A DNA stretch of 46,922 nucleotides from Chloroflexota bacterium (GCA_005881825.1 VBEO01000063.1:1-46922); one strand, 5' to 3'; counted from the stretch's first letter, positions 20,262 through 28,014 are shown. Notes: a model not told the origin generated them from the sequence alone. Translations and numbers: made by a program.

Positions 20262-21016
20262 CAGCACCAGGCTCCGACGGCGCGCGCAAGGGCGGTCCAC
20301 GCCTCAGCGGGCGCGCCACGCAGGTCGGCCTCGGCCTCGGCGGCGGTGCCGCGCTCCGTGAAAAAGGCCGAGCCGCTGCCGGTCATCTGCCAGTCGGGGC
20401 CCAGCGCCTCGGCGAAGGCGGCCAGCTCCGGCGCCACCTCCAGCGCCGCCCGGGTGAGCTGGTTCCGGCCCTCACCACCCACCCGATCCCAGGCCTTGTA
20501 AACCGCCGCAGTGCTGAGCTCGAAACACGGCCAGGCGATGGCGAACCAGGGACCTGCGGGCGCGCAGGGGTGCAGGACGTCCCCCCGTCCGGTGGCCCGG
20601 GCGGCGCCGCCGCAGAGGAAGAAGCCCACGTCCGCACCCAGGCTTGCCGCCAGCCCGCGGTCGAACTCGACGTGGTGCAGAGCGGCAGCCAGCTTGAGGG
20701 CGGCGGCCGCGTCCGAGCTCCCGCCCCCGAGACCGGCGGCGGCAGGGATGCGCTTGTGCAGGCGAAAGCGGGTCGGAAGCGGGCGTCCGCACGCGCGCTC
20801 CAGGGCGGACAGGGCCCGCAGCACCAGGTTCTCGCCACCGGCCGGAGCGTCGCCGGAGATCTCCAGCGATGTCTCACTGGCCGCTTCCGCCTCCAGCAGG
20901 TCATGGAGGTCGATGGCCTGGAGGACGGTGTCGACCTCGTGGTAACCGTCGGACCTGACGCCGGTCACCGCAAGAGAGAGGTTGAGCTTGGCGCGCGCGG
21001 GCAGCGCCAGGATCAA
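20261..21016 (-). CDS. ispE: 4-diphosphocytidyl-2-C-methyl-D-erythritol kinase
   Basis: IspE phosphorylates CDP-methylerythritol in the non-mevalonate isoprenoid pathway. This GHMP kinase shows A-K-L-N-L-S-L-A-V-T-G, 'D-G-Y-H-E-V-D-T-V', the ATP loop P-A-A-A-G-L-G-G-G-S-S-D-A-A, and the late motif M-T-G-S-G-S-A-F-F. Length is 251 residues, shorter than the usual 280-300. The TTG start at 21016 overlaps the preceding stop (TTGA). A much longer open frame upstream is antisense noise. Confidence 0.92.
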   Translation of the reverse strand: MILALPARAKLNLSLAVTGVRSDGYHEVDTVLQAIDLHDLLEAEAASETSLEISGDAPAGGENLVLRALSALERACGRPLPTRFRLHKRIPAAAGLGGGSSDAAAALKLAAALHHVEFDRGLAASLGADVGFFLCGGAARATGRGDVLHPCAPAGPWFAIAWPCFELSTAAVYKAWDRVGGEGRNQLTRAALEVAPELAAFAEALGPDWQMTGSGSAFFTERGTAAEAEADLRGAPAEAWTALARAVGAWC

Positions 21017-21537
21017 TCGGGCGCCCGCAGCTTCTCGCGGTAGTGGCGACCGTTCTCGACGTAGTGCCGGGCGGGGCGGCCGATCCAGTCGGCGGAGGAG
21101 CCTGACAGCTGCTTCTTGACCTCGGCGGGGACCCCAGCAGCGAGCTGGCCCGCCGGTACCTCTTTGCCCTCCGCCAGCACCGAACCCGCGGCCAGCATGG
21201 CTCCCGGGCCCAGCCGGCTGCGCTGGAGCATGATGGCGCCGCTGCCCACCAGCGCGCCGTCTTCGACGACGCAACCCTCCAGGCAGGCCAGGTGTCCGAC
21301 CGTCACGTTGCGGCCCAGGATCGTGGGCATCTGGTGCGAGCAGTGGATCATCGAGTTGTCCTGCACGTTGCTGCCTTCCCCGATCACGATCTGCGACTCG
21401 TCGCCCCGCAGCACGGCTCCGAACCACACGCTGGCGCCGGCCTGGACTTCGACATCGCCGATCAAAATGGCGGTGGGAGCGACGTAAGCGTCGGGGTGCA
21501 CGCGCGGCCGTCTGCCGTCGAGCTCGAACTCCGGCAT
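21013..21537 (-). CDS. gamma-carbonic-anhydrase-like hexapeptide protein
   Basis: The 174-residue protein is a left-handed beta helix of the YrdA/PaaY/gamma-CA type: V-W-F-G-A-V-L-R-G-D-E-S, 'N-V-Q-D-N-S-M-I-H-C-S-H', 'V-T-V-G-H-L-A-C-L-E-G-C'. In gamma-CAs three histidines bind zinc. Here the third, normally in L-H-G-C, is glutamate (L-E-G-C), so metal binding and CA activity are doubtful. TAGGAT ends seven bases before the ATG at 21537, which suggests a leaderless transcript. The gene heads the ispE-murT-gatD cluster and overlaps ispE by four bases. Confidence 0.88.
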   Translation of the reverse strand: MPEFELDGRRPRVHPDAYVAPTAILIGDVEVQAGASVWFGAVLRGDESQIVIGEGSNVQDNSMIHCSHQMPTILGRNVTVGHLACLEGCVVEDGALVGSGAIMLQRSRLGPGAMLAAGSVLAEGKEVPAGQLAAGVPAEVKKQLSGSSADWIGRPARHYVENGRHYREKLRAPD

Positions 21538-21540
21538 CCG

Positions 21541-21550
21541 TATAATCCTA
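21541..21550. promoter_or_regulatory. overlapping divergent -10 boxes (rpsT / gamma-CA operon)
   Basis: On the plus strand TATAAT (21541-21546) is a consensus -10 box, 37 bases before the rpsT ATG. On the minus strand TAGGAT (21550-21545) is a TANNNT box seven bases before the ATG at 21537. The two share two bases, so both genes may fire from one melted site. No good -35 hexamer is visible on either side. Confidence 0.5.
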
Positions 21551-21583
21551 AATCCGTGCCTGAGCCCAGCCTGGAGTCGACGC

Positions 21584-21952
21584 ATGGCTAACATCGCCTC
21601 CTCGAAGAAGGACGCGCGCCGCAGCGCGGTCCGGGCGGTGCGCAACCGCGGCCTCAAATCGTCGGTCAAGACCAAGATCACCCGGGTCCGCCGCGCTCTC
21701 CAGGAGGGCGACGACGAGTCGACGCAGCTCGGGCTGGTCGCCGTCTCGGCGCTCGACCGCGCGGCTGCCAAGGGCGTCCTCCATCGCAACAACGCCGCCC
21801 GTCGCAAGTCGCGGCTGATGAAGCGCCTGGCCGCCGCCGGCGCCCAGGCCGAGACCGCCACAGCTGCCAAGGGCGCCAAGAAGGCGCCGGCCAAGAAGGC
21901 TCCGGCGCGAAAGACGGCAGCCAAGAAACCGGCCGCCAGAAAGAAGGGTTAG
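21584..21952 (+). CDS. rpsT: 30S ribosomal protein bS20 with basic C-terminal tail
   Basis: The first 85-90 residues are normal bS20 (M-A-N-I-A-S-S-K-K-D-A-R-R, then V-K-T-K-I-T-R-V-R-R-A-L and H-R-N-N-A-A-R-R-K-S-R-L-M-K-R-L), which binds 16S rRNA. About 33 more residues form a Lys/Ala/Pro-rich tail (K-K-A-P-A-K-K-A-P-A-R-K-T-A-A-K-K-P-A) like histone-H1/HU tails. Total is 122 against a usual 85-90. GGAG lies seven bases before the ATG at 21584. Its stop overlaps holA's stop by four bases, convergent. Confidence 0.95.
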   Translation: MANIASSKKDARRSAVRAVRNRGLKSSVKTKITRVRRALQEGDDESTQLGLVAVSALDRAAAKGVLHRNNAARRKSRLMKRLAAAGAQAETATAAKGAKKAPAKKAPARKTAAKKPAARKKG

Positions 21953-22899
21953 ATCCGGGCCAGCGCGACCTGTAGTCCGAGGTCGGCGTCGATCTGGCCG
22001 GACTTGACCTCCCACTCGTAGTCGAGCAGCGCCCGCAGCCCGGCTTCCAATCGCTCGGCGTCCGTGCTGCGCGCCGCGTCGTATGCCTTCTGCACGACGA
22101 ATGAGTGCTCGCGCAGCGTGCCCTGGATGCGCTCCAGCGACTCGCCGCGCTCCTGGCGAGTCTTGACCTCGAGCACGAGGGCCAGGTGCCTGGACAGTCG
22201 GTAGGCGAGAACCGTCGGAGCCTCGCGCTCGAGGAGCTGGTCCAGGGTGCGCCAGGCCTGCGCAGTCGGCCGCGGCAGCAGGTGATCGGTGAGCCGAAAG
22301 ATCTCCTCTTGCCGGCCGCCGGCCAGGAGCTCGGCAAGGGTGTCTGGATCCAGCTCGCCCCCACCGGCCCGGTAGGCCGCCAGCTTCCGCAGCTCCGAGT
22401 CGAGCACGCCCAGATCCGGCGGGCTGGCCCGCAGCACAGCGGTCGCCACCGCCGGCGGCAGCTCGAGCTCGCGCGCCCGCTGATGACCCCAATCCGTGAG
22501 CGCGCGTCCCTTGAGCGGCGCCAGCTCCTGCACCCTTCCTGACGCCAGAGCGCTGACCGCCTTTGCGAGCTTGGAGGCTGCGGGGAGCTTGCCGTTGACG
22601 GTCAGCAGGACACGGGTGGTCTCCGGCACTTCGACGAAGGCGGGCGCCAGGGCGTCGGCGCGGCGCGGCGCTACCCCGCGCGCAGCGACGACCCGGTGCG
22701 GGTCGAGGAAGGGCGCCTGCAGGATGGAGTCGCGCAGCCGCTCCATCGTCAGCGCGGTGCCCCCGTCGAGCGCTTCGTATCCGAAGTCCGAGACCAAAGG
22801 TTCGGTCCAGGCGGCCAGTGTCCGTCGGGCCTCCTCAGCGATCAGGAAGCCCTCGTCGCCGTGCAGGAGCAGGACACGCGGTGGGGTGCGGTCCGGCAC
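21949..22899 (-). CDS. holA: DNA polymerase III subunit delta
   Basis: HolA is the clamp-loader subunit that opens the beta clamp. The 316-residue protein shows the family start (R-V-L-L-L-H-G-D-E-G-F-L-I-A-E-E-A), the central 'D-L-G-V-L-D-S-E-L-R-K-L-A-A-Y' and the C-terminal collar helices (V-L-A-Y-R-L-S-R-H-L-A-L-V-L-E-V). As usual for delta, there is no intact Walker A. GTG at 22899 follows the comEC stop by nine bases. The comEC-holA order is common in bacteria. Confidence 0.92.
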   Translation of the reverse strand: MPDRTPPRVLLLHGDEGFLIAEEARRTLAAWTEPLVSDFGYEALDGGTALTMERLRDSILQAPFLDPHRVVAARGVAPRRADALAPAFVEVPETTRVLLTVNGKLPAASKLAKAVSALASGRVQELAPLKGRALTDWGHQRARELELPPAVATAVLRASPPDLGVLDSELRKLAAYRAGGGELDPDTLAELLAGGRQEEIFRLTDHLLPRPTAQAWRTLDQLLEREAPTVLAYRLSRHLALVLEVKTRQERGESLERIQGTLREHSFVVQKAYDAARSTDAERLEAGLRALLDYEWEVKSGQIDADLGLQVALARI

Positions 22900-22908
22900 C
22901 GGCCGATC

Positions 22909-25065
22909 CTACATTGGCAGCTCCACGGTGCCCTCCTGGTCGGTGCGCCGCAGCAGGGCCGGCGGCAGGCCGCGCGCCAGGCGAGTGCCGGCGGCGACCG
23001 AGGCGATGAGGACTTCGGGCCTGGCGGCCGCCAGCAGCTCCGGCGCCGGCGCGCTCTTGCCGCCGCCCGGGAGCACCAGGTAGTCGCAGGGTCCGGGGAG
23101 CTGCGCAGCAGCGTCGACCTGAGCCTGCGGATCGAGATCGCCGAAGGCGCACAAGCCGCGACCGGACGGCGCCAGCACGCGCACCCCCAAGTCGATGAAC
23201 TCAAGGCGAAACCCTGCGACCGCGGCTGTGATGCCCGATCGCATCGCCCGCACGGCCGCCCCTTGCGACTGCTGCTCGAGGGCCGCGTTGCGCCAGGCCG
23301 TGCCGGTGAGGCCGGCCAGCGGGAGAAAGACGGCGCGCGCGCGATAGGGCGCGCGCTGCAGACCGCCGACGTGGCCCAGTCCCTGGCCGGTGATGACCAG
23401 CGCGTCGAGGGTGCGGCTCCAGGGCGGCAGCCGGGCGCCGACGGCATCGGCCAGGCGCGCCGGGCTGGGTCCCCCGTCGATGAGCACCGTGCCCTGCGGC
23501 CCGCGGAGCAGGATCGCTTGTCCGTCCCCCACCGCGAGCACCGCTGCCGCGGGCGCCGGCCGGGTCCAGGCCACCAGCTCAGCGCTCACGATCAGGACCG
23601 GCGCCCCCGTGGCCAGGAGGAGGGCCGCCAGACGCTTGCCGCCCGCGGTGCGCACCGCAGCCAGGGCCCCGCCGACGGTCGCGTAGTAGGCGCCGCCGGC
23701 CCAGGGCGGGAAGGACGGCACCGTGAATGCCGCGTAGGGCGCCCGCGCCAGCACCCAGGCCACCTGCTCGAGGTAGGTGACCACTGCTGTGATGGGCAAC
23801 GCGGCCAGCCGGCCAAGCTCGGGAATGGCTGCCAGCGGAGCCAGCAGCAGACCGCCTGCGACCACCATCGGCAGCAAAGGCAGCACGGCCGCATTGGCGA
23901 GCGGCGCCACCGGCGAGAGAACGTGGAAGTCGGCGGCCATCATGGGCAGCGTCCCGACCTGCGCGGCGCAGGTGACGGCGAACGGCTCGCGCAGCCACCG
24001 CGGCACCCAGCGCAGGCGGCGCTCGATGGCGGGCGTGAGCAGGATGATGGCGGCGGTCCCGGCGAAACTGAGCTGAAAGCCGACGTCCCAGGCCAGCGCG
24101 GGGCGCCAGCCGAGCATGACCGCCGCAGCGACCGCCAGCGAGGTCCAAACGTGGGTCGGCCGGCCCAACGCACCGCCAAGCAGAGTGAGCCCGCCCATCG
24201 CCGAAGCCCGTACTGCGGCCGGCGTGGCCCCGCCCGCCAGCGCATAAAGGCCGATCAGGCCGATGGCCGGCAACACAGCCCAACGGCCAAGCAGCGGACG
24301 CAGTGCCGATGTGATCAGACGCGCGAAAACCGCGACCTTCAGGCCGCTCAAGACCAGCAGGTGGACGAGGCCCGTGGCGATCAGATCGGACTGCAGGCCT
24401 GGAGGGATGCCGGTGCGGATGCCCAGCACCACCCCCATCAGCACCGCCGCGTGCGGGGCGGGCAGGAGCTGGTCGATCGCCTCGCGGTAGCGGTTGCGCA
24501 GCCAGCCCGGCAGAGCCCGCACTCCAGCGCCGCTGTGGACGACGTTGACGTTCGCGACGTCGAGCTCCAGATAGGCGCCGCTCTGGGCCAGGTAGGCGCG
24601 GCGGTCGAAGGTCGGGAGATCGGCCGGTAATTTCAGCTTGCCGGCCGCCAACACCTGGTCGCCGGCGCCGACCTCGCCGGGGCCGCGCACCCGCACCAGC
24701 ACGTTGCCTATGCCCGGCGGCTGGTCGGCCGCCACCAGGGCCTCGTAGCCGGCCGCCGTGACCTTGGGGTCGTCGGCCACGGTCCCGATTACCGTGACCG
24801 TGTGCCCAGCCAGGGCCGCGGCGCGTACCGGTACGCCTGGGTCGGTCGCGGGGACCTCGGCTCGGACCACCCCGAGCAGCGCGGCGCATATCAGGAGGCC
24901 CGTTGCGGCTGGGCGCAGGACGAACGCCGCAACCGCAGCCAACGCAGCGCCGAGTAGGGCGAGGACGCCCACTCGAACGTCTCCCGGCACCACCACCGAG
25001 GTGGCGACGATGGCGACCGCCCACGCCACGGCGCAGGCGGTCGCTGTGGGGAGAGAACCGATCAC
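22909..25065 (-). CDS. comEC: DNA-uptake channel ComEC/Rec2, degenerate MBL domain
   Basis: ComEC is the inner-membrane channel for single-stranded DNA in transformation. The 718-residue protein has N-terminal membrane helices (about 5-65), an OB-like extracellular domain (DUF4131; G-T-V-A-D-D-P, V-R-G-P-G-E-V), the Competence domain (V-L-M-G-V-V-L-G-I-R-T-G-I-P, then 'G-L-V-H-L-L-V-L-S-G-L'), and a C-terminal metallo-beta-lactamase domain. In that domain L-I-D-G-G is present, but the HxxxDH motif reads T-G-Q-G-L-G-H, so the first His and the Asp are lost. GTG at 25065 overlaps comEA by GTGA. Confidence 0.93.
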   Translation of the reverse strand: MIGSLPTATACAVAWAVAIVATSVVVPGDVRVGVLALLGAALAAVAAFVLRPAATGLLICAALLGVVRAEVPATDPGVPVRAAALAGHTVTVIGTVADDPKVTAAGYEALVAADQPPGIGNVLVRVRGPGEVGAGDQVLAAGKLKLPADLPTFDRRAYLAQSGAYLELDVANVNVVHSGAGVRALPGWLRNRYREAIDQLLPAPHAAVLMGVVLGIRTGIPPGLQSDLIATGLVHLLVLSGLKVAVFARLITSALRPLLGRWAVLPAIGLIGLYALAGGATPAAVRASAMGGLTLLGGALGRPTHVWTSLAVAAAVMLGWRPALAWDVGFQLSFAGTAAIILLTPAIERRLRWVPRWLREPFAVTCAAQVGTLPMMAADFHVLSPVAPLANAAVLPLLPMVVAGGLLLAPLAAIPELGRLAALPITAVVTYLEQVAWVLARAPYAAFTVPSFPPWAGGAYYATVGGALAAVRTAGGKRLAALLLATGAPVLIVSAELVAWTRPAPAAAVLAVGDGQAILLRGPQGTVLIDGGPSPARLADAVGARLPPWSRTLDALVITGQGLGHVGGLQRAPYRARAVFLPLAGLTGTAWRNAALEQQSQGAAVRAMRSGITAAVAGFRLEFIDLGVRVLAPSGRGLCAFGDLDPQAQVDAAAQLPGPCDYLVLPGGGKSAPAPELLAAARPEVLIASVAAGTRLARGLPPALLRRTDQEGTVELPM

Positions 25066-25643
25066 ACGTGCACGTATCTCTTGGCGATGGCGAACGCGGC
25101 CGGATCCATCCCGACAGCGCTCACCAGCTCGCTCGTTTTCTGAAAGCCACCGAAGTTGGTGCGGTAGCTGATGGCCTCATCAGCGATCTCCGGCGTGAAG
25201 CCCGGCACGGCCGCCAGCTCGTCGGCAGTTGCCGAGTTGAGATCGACCAGCGGCGCCCTGGCGCGTCCCGCGGTGCGCGCCAGGATCGGGACCTTGACCT
25301 GTTCGCCATCACGAAGGACGCCGGCAAGGTCGGGCACCCGGTCGGGATCGGCGTCCGCGCTGAGCCCGCCTGCCGCCGCGATGGCGGCGTACACGCGCTC
25401 GCCGCGCATCATCCGGTACAGCCCGGGATGCACCACGCCACCGCTGACGTGGACCAGCAGTCCCGGCGTGGCGGGGGCGACAAGAGGCGGCGCGGCTTCG
25501 GCAGCGGGTGGCGGTGCTGCCGCAGCAGATGAGCTGGCCGGAAGGAACAGGAACGCCGCGCCGAGGGCGGCCGTCGCCAGTAGCGGCGGCACGCCGAACA
25601 GCAGAAGTCGTCCCCAACCGGGAGTAAGGCGCGGCCAGTCCAT
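25062..25643 (-). CDS. comEA: competence protein ComEA (SLBB + helix-hairpin-helix)
   Basis: ComEA is the membrane-anchored receptor for incoming double-stranded DNA. The 193-residue protein has one membrane helix (about 12-36), an Ala/Pro linker, an SLBB domain (L-L-V-H-V-S-G-G-V-V-H-P-G-L-Y), and a C-terminal helix-hairpin-helix pair (V-D-L-N-S-A-T-A-D-E-L-A-A-V-P-G-F-T, then Y-R-T-N-F-G-G-F-Q-K-T-S-E-L). TAGCCT (25657-25652) ends eight bases before the ATG at 25643, a probable leaderless promoter for comEA-comEC-holA. Confidence 0.94.
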   Translation of the reverse strand: MDWPRLTPGWGRLLLFGVPPLLATAALGAAFLFLPASSSAAAAPPPAAEAAPPLVAPATPGLLVHVSGGVVHPGLYRMMRGERVYAAIAAAGGLSADADPDRVPDLAGVLRDGEQVKVPILARTAGRARAPLVDLNSATADELAAVPGFTPEIADEAISYRTNFGGFQKTSELVSAVGMDPAAFAIAKRYVHV

Positions 25644-25727
25644 TGGGCCGGAGGCTAGGGCGGGGCTGTCGACCCCGACAACGTCAGTTGTTAAGGGCGC
25701 GTCTAGACTGGACCGCCGTCCTCATCT

Positions 25728-25804
25728 TGGGGAGTGGCCAAGCCTGGTAAGGCGCCTGACTTTGGATCAGGAGATCGGTGGTTCGAATCCACCCTCCCCA
25801 GCCA
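25728..25804 (+). tRNA. tRNA-Gln (TTG)
   Basis: Acceptor stem TGGGGAG (25728-25734) pairs with CTCCCCA (25794-25800). The anticodon stem CCTGA/TCAGG encloses loop CTTTGGA with anticodon TTG. The T-arm reads GGTTCGAATCC. Discriminator G (25801) and an encoded CCA (25802-25804) close the gene. All arms fold normally. Confidence 0.97.
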
Positions 25805-26201
25805 TTTTCGATCGATCAGCGATCCTCCTCAGCCTCGGCCGAGCGGGCGCGACCGGAAGCCCGGCCTGGACCCACCCCTCGAAGCCTCCGACGACATCTG
25901 TGGCGCGCTTCAGTCCGAGGCGCCTCAAAGAGGCCGCCGCGAGACTGCTCGAGTATCCCTCTGCACAGATCACGATCAGGCGCGTGTCGTGCTCTATCGG
26001 CACGTCCATGCGCCAGGGCGACGTGGGATCGCACCTCCACTCGAGCACGGTGCGGTCGATCGCAACCGCGCCCGGGATCGTGCCGCCCCTGCGCCGCTGC
26101 GCCTGGTTGCGGATGTCGATCAGCAGCGCGCCGCCGGCGTGCTCGGCGGCTGCCTCAGCGGGCGTGAGTCGATCCAGGCTCCGCCGAGCCGTGGCGAGCA
26201 C
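25767..26201 (-). CDS. rhodanese-like domain protein
   Basis: The 144-residue protein is a single rhodanese domain: L-L-I-D-I-R-N near residue 27, active-site loop V-I-C-A-E-G-Y-S-S-S with the catalytic cysteine, and V-G-G-F-E-G-W-V-Q-A-G-L-P at the end. It could carry persulfide sulfur or move thiol groups; the acceptor is unknown. The domain ends near residue 117. The last 12 residues (M-A-G-E-G-G-F-E-P-P-I-S) are read antisense through tRNA-Gln and need not be conserved. The GTG start at 26201 has no clear ribosome-binding site. Confidence 0.85.
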   Translation of the reverse strand: MLATARRSLDRLTPAEAAAEHAGGALLIDIRNQAQRRRGGTIPGAVAIDRTVLEWRCDPTSPWRMDVPIEHDTRLIVICAEGYSSSLAAASLRRLGLKRATDVVGGFEGWVQAGLPVAPARPRLRRIADRSKMAGEGGFEPPIS

Positions 26202-26244
26202 CCTATCGATGGCCGGCCTGCGTGGCGTGGTGGCAGGCGTGCGG

Positions 26245-26706
26245 CTAGGTGCCCCGGAAAAAGCGGCCGTTTCTTTCCGTGCCTAGAACCGCCGCCACGG
26301 AGTGCGACGTGGAGGCGGCATCGGAGACGAAGGAGAAGGCATCCGTTTGGGCTGACCAGCCCATGGTCGCTCTGGTGGCCACGAACTCTCCTTCGAAGCC
26401 CGTCGCCTTGTCACTGATGGATTTCCGATCGGTGACCGGTCCCGTCCAGATCAGGTCAAAGGAGGCGTGCGCGGGCACACCCGGGACGAACCTGAACAAC
26501 GCATTCGGGATGCTGAAGAAGTCGAACATCGCCGCATTCTCGACCGCCAGCGAGGCGCGACCCGCCCCCGGCTGCGCGGTCACCGCGTTGTCCGCAACCT
26601 GCATGGTCCAGAACAACCCGGACGGATAGGGGTTGATCCCGGGATCGAAGTCGTGGACCTGGGTGCTGAAGTTCTCGAAGTCAAACTGACCTCGGTAGAG
26701 GTCAAG
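26245..26706 (-). CDS. hypothetical protein, 5' end damaged or read through
   Basis: The coding-like frame runs from just after the TGA of the Tat gene (26709-26707) to 26245. The C-terminus ends in a G-T-E-R-N-G-R-F-F block and the middle has F-W-T-M-Q-V-A-D-N-A-V-T-A-Q-P-G-A-G-R-A-S, which I recall from uncharacterised actinobacterial proteins. There is no good start: the first in-frame candidate is TTG at 26616, which would cut about 30 plausible residues. A TTG at 26705 in another frame would give L-T-S-T-E-V-S and would join F-D-F-E-N-F if one T were added at the TTT at 26685-26683. Alternatives are readthrough of the UGA or a decayed gene. Confidence 0.55.
   Translation of the reverse strand, partial: LDLYRGQFDFENFSTQVHDFDPGINPYPSGLFWTMQVADNAVTAQPGAGRASLAVENAAMFDFFSIPNALFRFVPGVPAHASFDLIWTGPVTDRKSISDKATGFEGEFVATRATMGWSAQTDAFSFVSDAASTSHSVAAVLGTERNGRFFRGT
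26687..26704 (-). other. stem-loop directly after an in-frame TGA
   Basis: TGACCTC (26704-26698) pairs perfectly with GAGGTCA (26693-26687) around a TACC loop. It begins two bases after the TGA that ends the Tat protein, and that stop has the weak UGAC context. An eight-base direct repeat TTTGACTT flanks it (26711-26704 and 26685-26678). It is too close to the UGA and has no G early in the loop, so it does not fit a bacterial SECIS. Confidence 0.45.
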
Positions 26707-27147
26707 TCAAACGAAAGCGAAAGTGCCCCTGCGGACGCCGCCGTCCTGACCCACGTACACGCCGCGCATGAAGCGCATGTCGGAGTCGAACAGCAGCGTC
26801 TCCGACTGCCCGGTCAGGCGGTCTGTACCCGTGCCTGTGCCCTGTACGTCGGCGAACCCTATGGCGCCGTCGAAGTCCGTGATCGATGAATTCTCGACAC
26901 CGAACCCAGGGAAGAAGGTGTGAAACTGGATGCCGCCGACCGTGAAACCGCCCGGAATGGGCTTCGGCGCGGACGAACCGGCGGAAGCCAGCGCGGCGGT
27001 CGTGCCCAGCAGGTCCGACGCCGCCACGGCGCCGGCCAGGCCGGCCGCCCCCTTAACGAATGTGCGCCTGGTGAGGGCCCGCTCCCAGAAATGACGGTGC
27101 CGGCCTCCCATGACACCGGACACCGCGGATGAACCCGGAATCCTCAT
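26707..27147 (-). CDS. Tat-exported hypothetical protein
   Basis: The 146-residue protein starts at ATG 27147 behind a strong GGAGG six bases away. Residues 20-45 are a twin-arginine signal (T-R-R-T-F-V-K-G-A-A-G-L-A-G-A-V-A-A-S). The mature part is beta-rich (I-T-D-F-D-G-A-I-G-F-A-D-V-Q-G-T-G-T-G) and ends D-M-R-F-M-R-G-V-Y-V-G-Q-D-G-G-V-R-R-G-T-F-A-F-V, which looks like a natural end. No function is known. The following frame stays open after the TGA, see the neighbouring entry. Confidence 0.82.
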   Translation of the reverse strand: MRIPGSSAVSGVMGGRHRHFWERALTRRTFVKGAAGLAGAVAASDLLGTTAALASAGSSAPKPIPGGFTVGGIQFHTFFPGFGVENSSITDFDGAIGFADVQGTGTGTDRLTGQSETLLFDSDMRFMRGVYVGQDGGVRRGTFAFV

Positions 27148-27260
27148 GGCGCACCTCCCCACTAATGGCGCCCCGAGCGCGCAATTGGCGCGCAGCGACG
27201 GCCGAAGGCTAGGGCACACCCGAGCCCGCGTCAATGGGACCCCCCCGATAGGCTGGCTGA

Positions 27261-27968
27261 GTGCGCATCACCCACCACGGCGACCACCTGATCCAGCTGG
27301 CCTGGATGCCTCTCCTCTTCCCGGTCAACTGCTACCTGGTCAAAGAGGAGGACGGGCTGACCCTGGTCGACACCACCATGTTCTCGCCTGCTGAAGACGT
27401 CGAGAGCGTGAGCAAAGAACTGGGCATGCCGCTCAAGCGGGTCGCCCTCACCCACGCCCACGGCGACCACGTGGGCGGCGTGGACGGAATCCGCGAGCGC
27501 TTCCCCGGCGTCGAACTCTCAATCGGCGTGCGTGACGCAGGACTGCTGGAGGGCAACCTGCAGTTGGCGCCTGACGAGCCCCAAGTCCCAATCAAGGGCT
27601 CCTTGCCCAAGCCCACCTGGAAGCCCGACCGCCTCCTCGAAGAGGGCGACCGCATCGGGTCGTTGCTGGTGGTCGCCTCCCCCGGCCACACGCCGGGCCA
27701 TATCGCCTTCCTCGACACGCGCGACCGCAGCCTGATCGCGGGCGACGCCCTGCAGACGCGCGGCGGGCTGGCCGTCTCGGGGGTGCTGCAGCCCCTCTTC
27801 CCCTTCGTCGCCATGGCCACCTGGCACAAGCCGACTGCGCTGCGCAGTGCCGAGGCTCTGCGCAAGCTCGAGCCCTCCCGGTTGGCCACCGGCCACGGCA
27901 AGGTCCTCGAGAATCCGGCCGCGCCCCTGGACAGGGCGATCGAGACGGCGCGGCGCAAGTTCGCCTGA
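27261..27968 (+). CDS. metallo-beta-lactamase fold hydrolase
   Basis: The 235-residue protein is an MBL hydrolase with an intact metal site: T-H-A-H-G-D-H-V-G-G (HxHxDH), S-P-G-H-T-P-G-H, G-D-A-L near residue 158 and a late T-G-H-G. Glyoxalase-II-like or lactonase-like activity is possible; the substrate is unknown. The GTG at 27261 lies six bases after TAGGCT (27249-27254), so transcription is probably leaderless. Confidence 0.9.
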   Translation: MRITHHGDHLIQLAWMPLLFPVNCYLVKEEDGLTLVDTTMFSPAEDVESVSKELGMPLKRVALTHAHGDHVGGVDGIRERFPGVELSIGVRDAGLLEGNLQLAPDEPQVPIKGSLPKPTWKPDRLLEEGDRIGSLLVVASPGHTPGHIAFLDTRDRSLIAGDALQTRGGLAVSGVLQPLFPFVAMATWHKPTALRSAEALRKLEPSRLATGHGKVLENPAAPLDRAIETARRKFA

Positions 27969-28014
27969 TTGACAGACTCCAGATACGCCTTCGTATCGTC
28001 AGCCCTAGACCTCG

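Noticed and set aside
21017..21427. N-terminal extension of ispE
   Set aside because: It lies antisense-like in another frame of the gamma-CA gene and shows no IspE similarity; the TTG at 21016 fits the family start.
22696..24630. 644-codon plus-strand frame opposite comEC and holA
   Set aside because: Composition is Arg/Gly/Gln-rich noise and the opposite strand encodes two recognisable proteins.
26707..26709. Second in-frame TGA considered as selenocysteine
   Set aside because: The flanking residues (F-A-F-V and L-D-L-Y) hold no redox motif, and the hairpin starts two bases after the UGA with loop UACC, which fails the SECIS spacing and loop rules.
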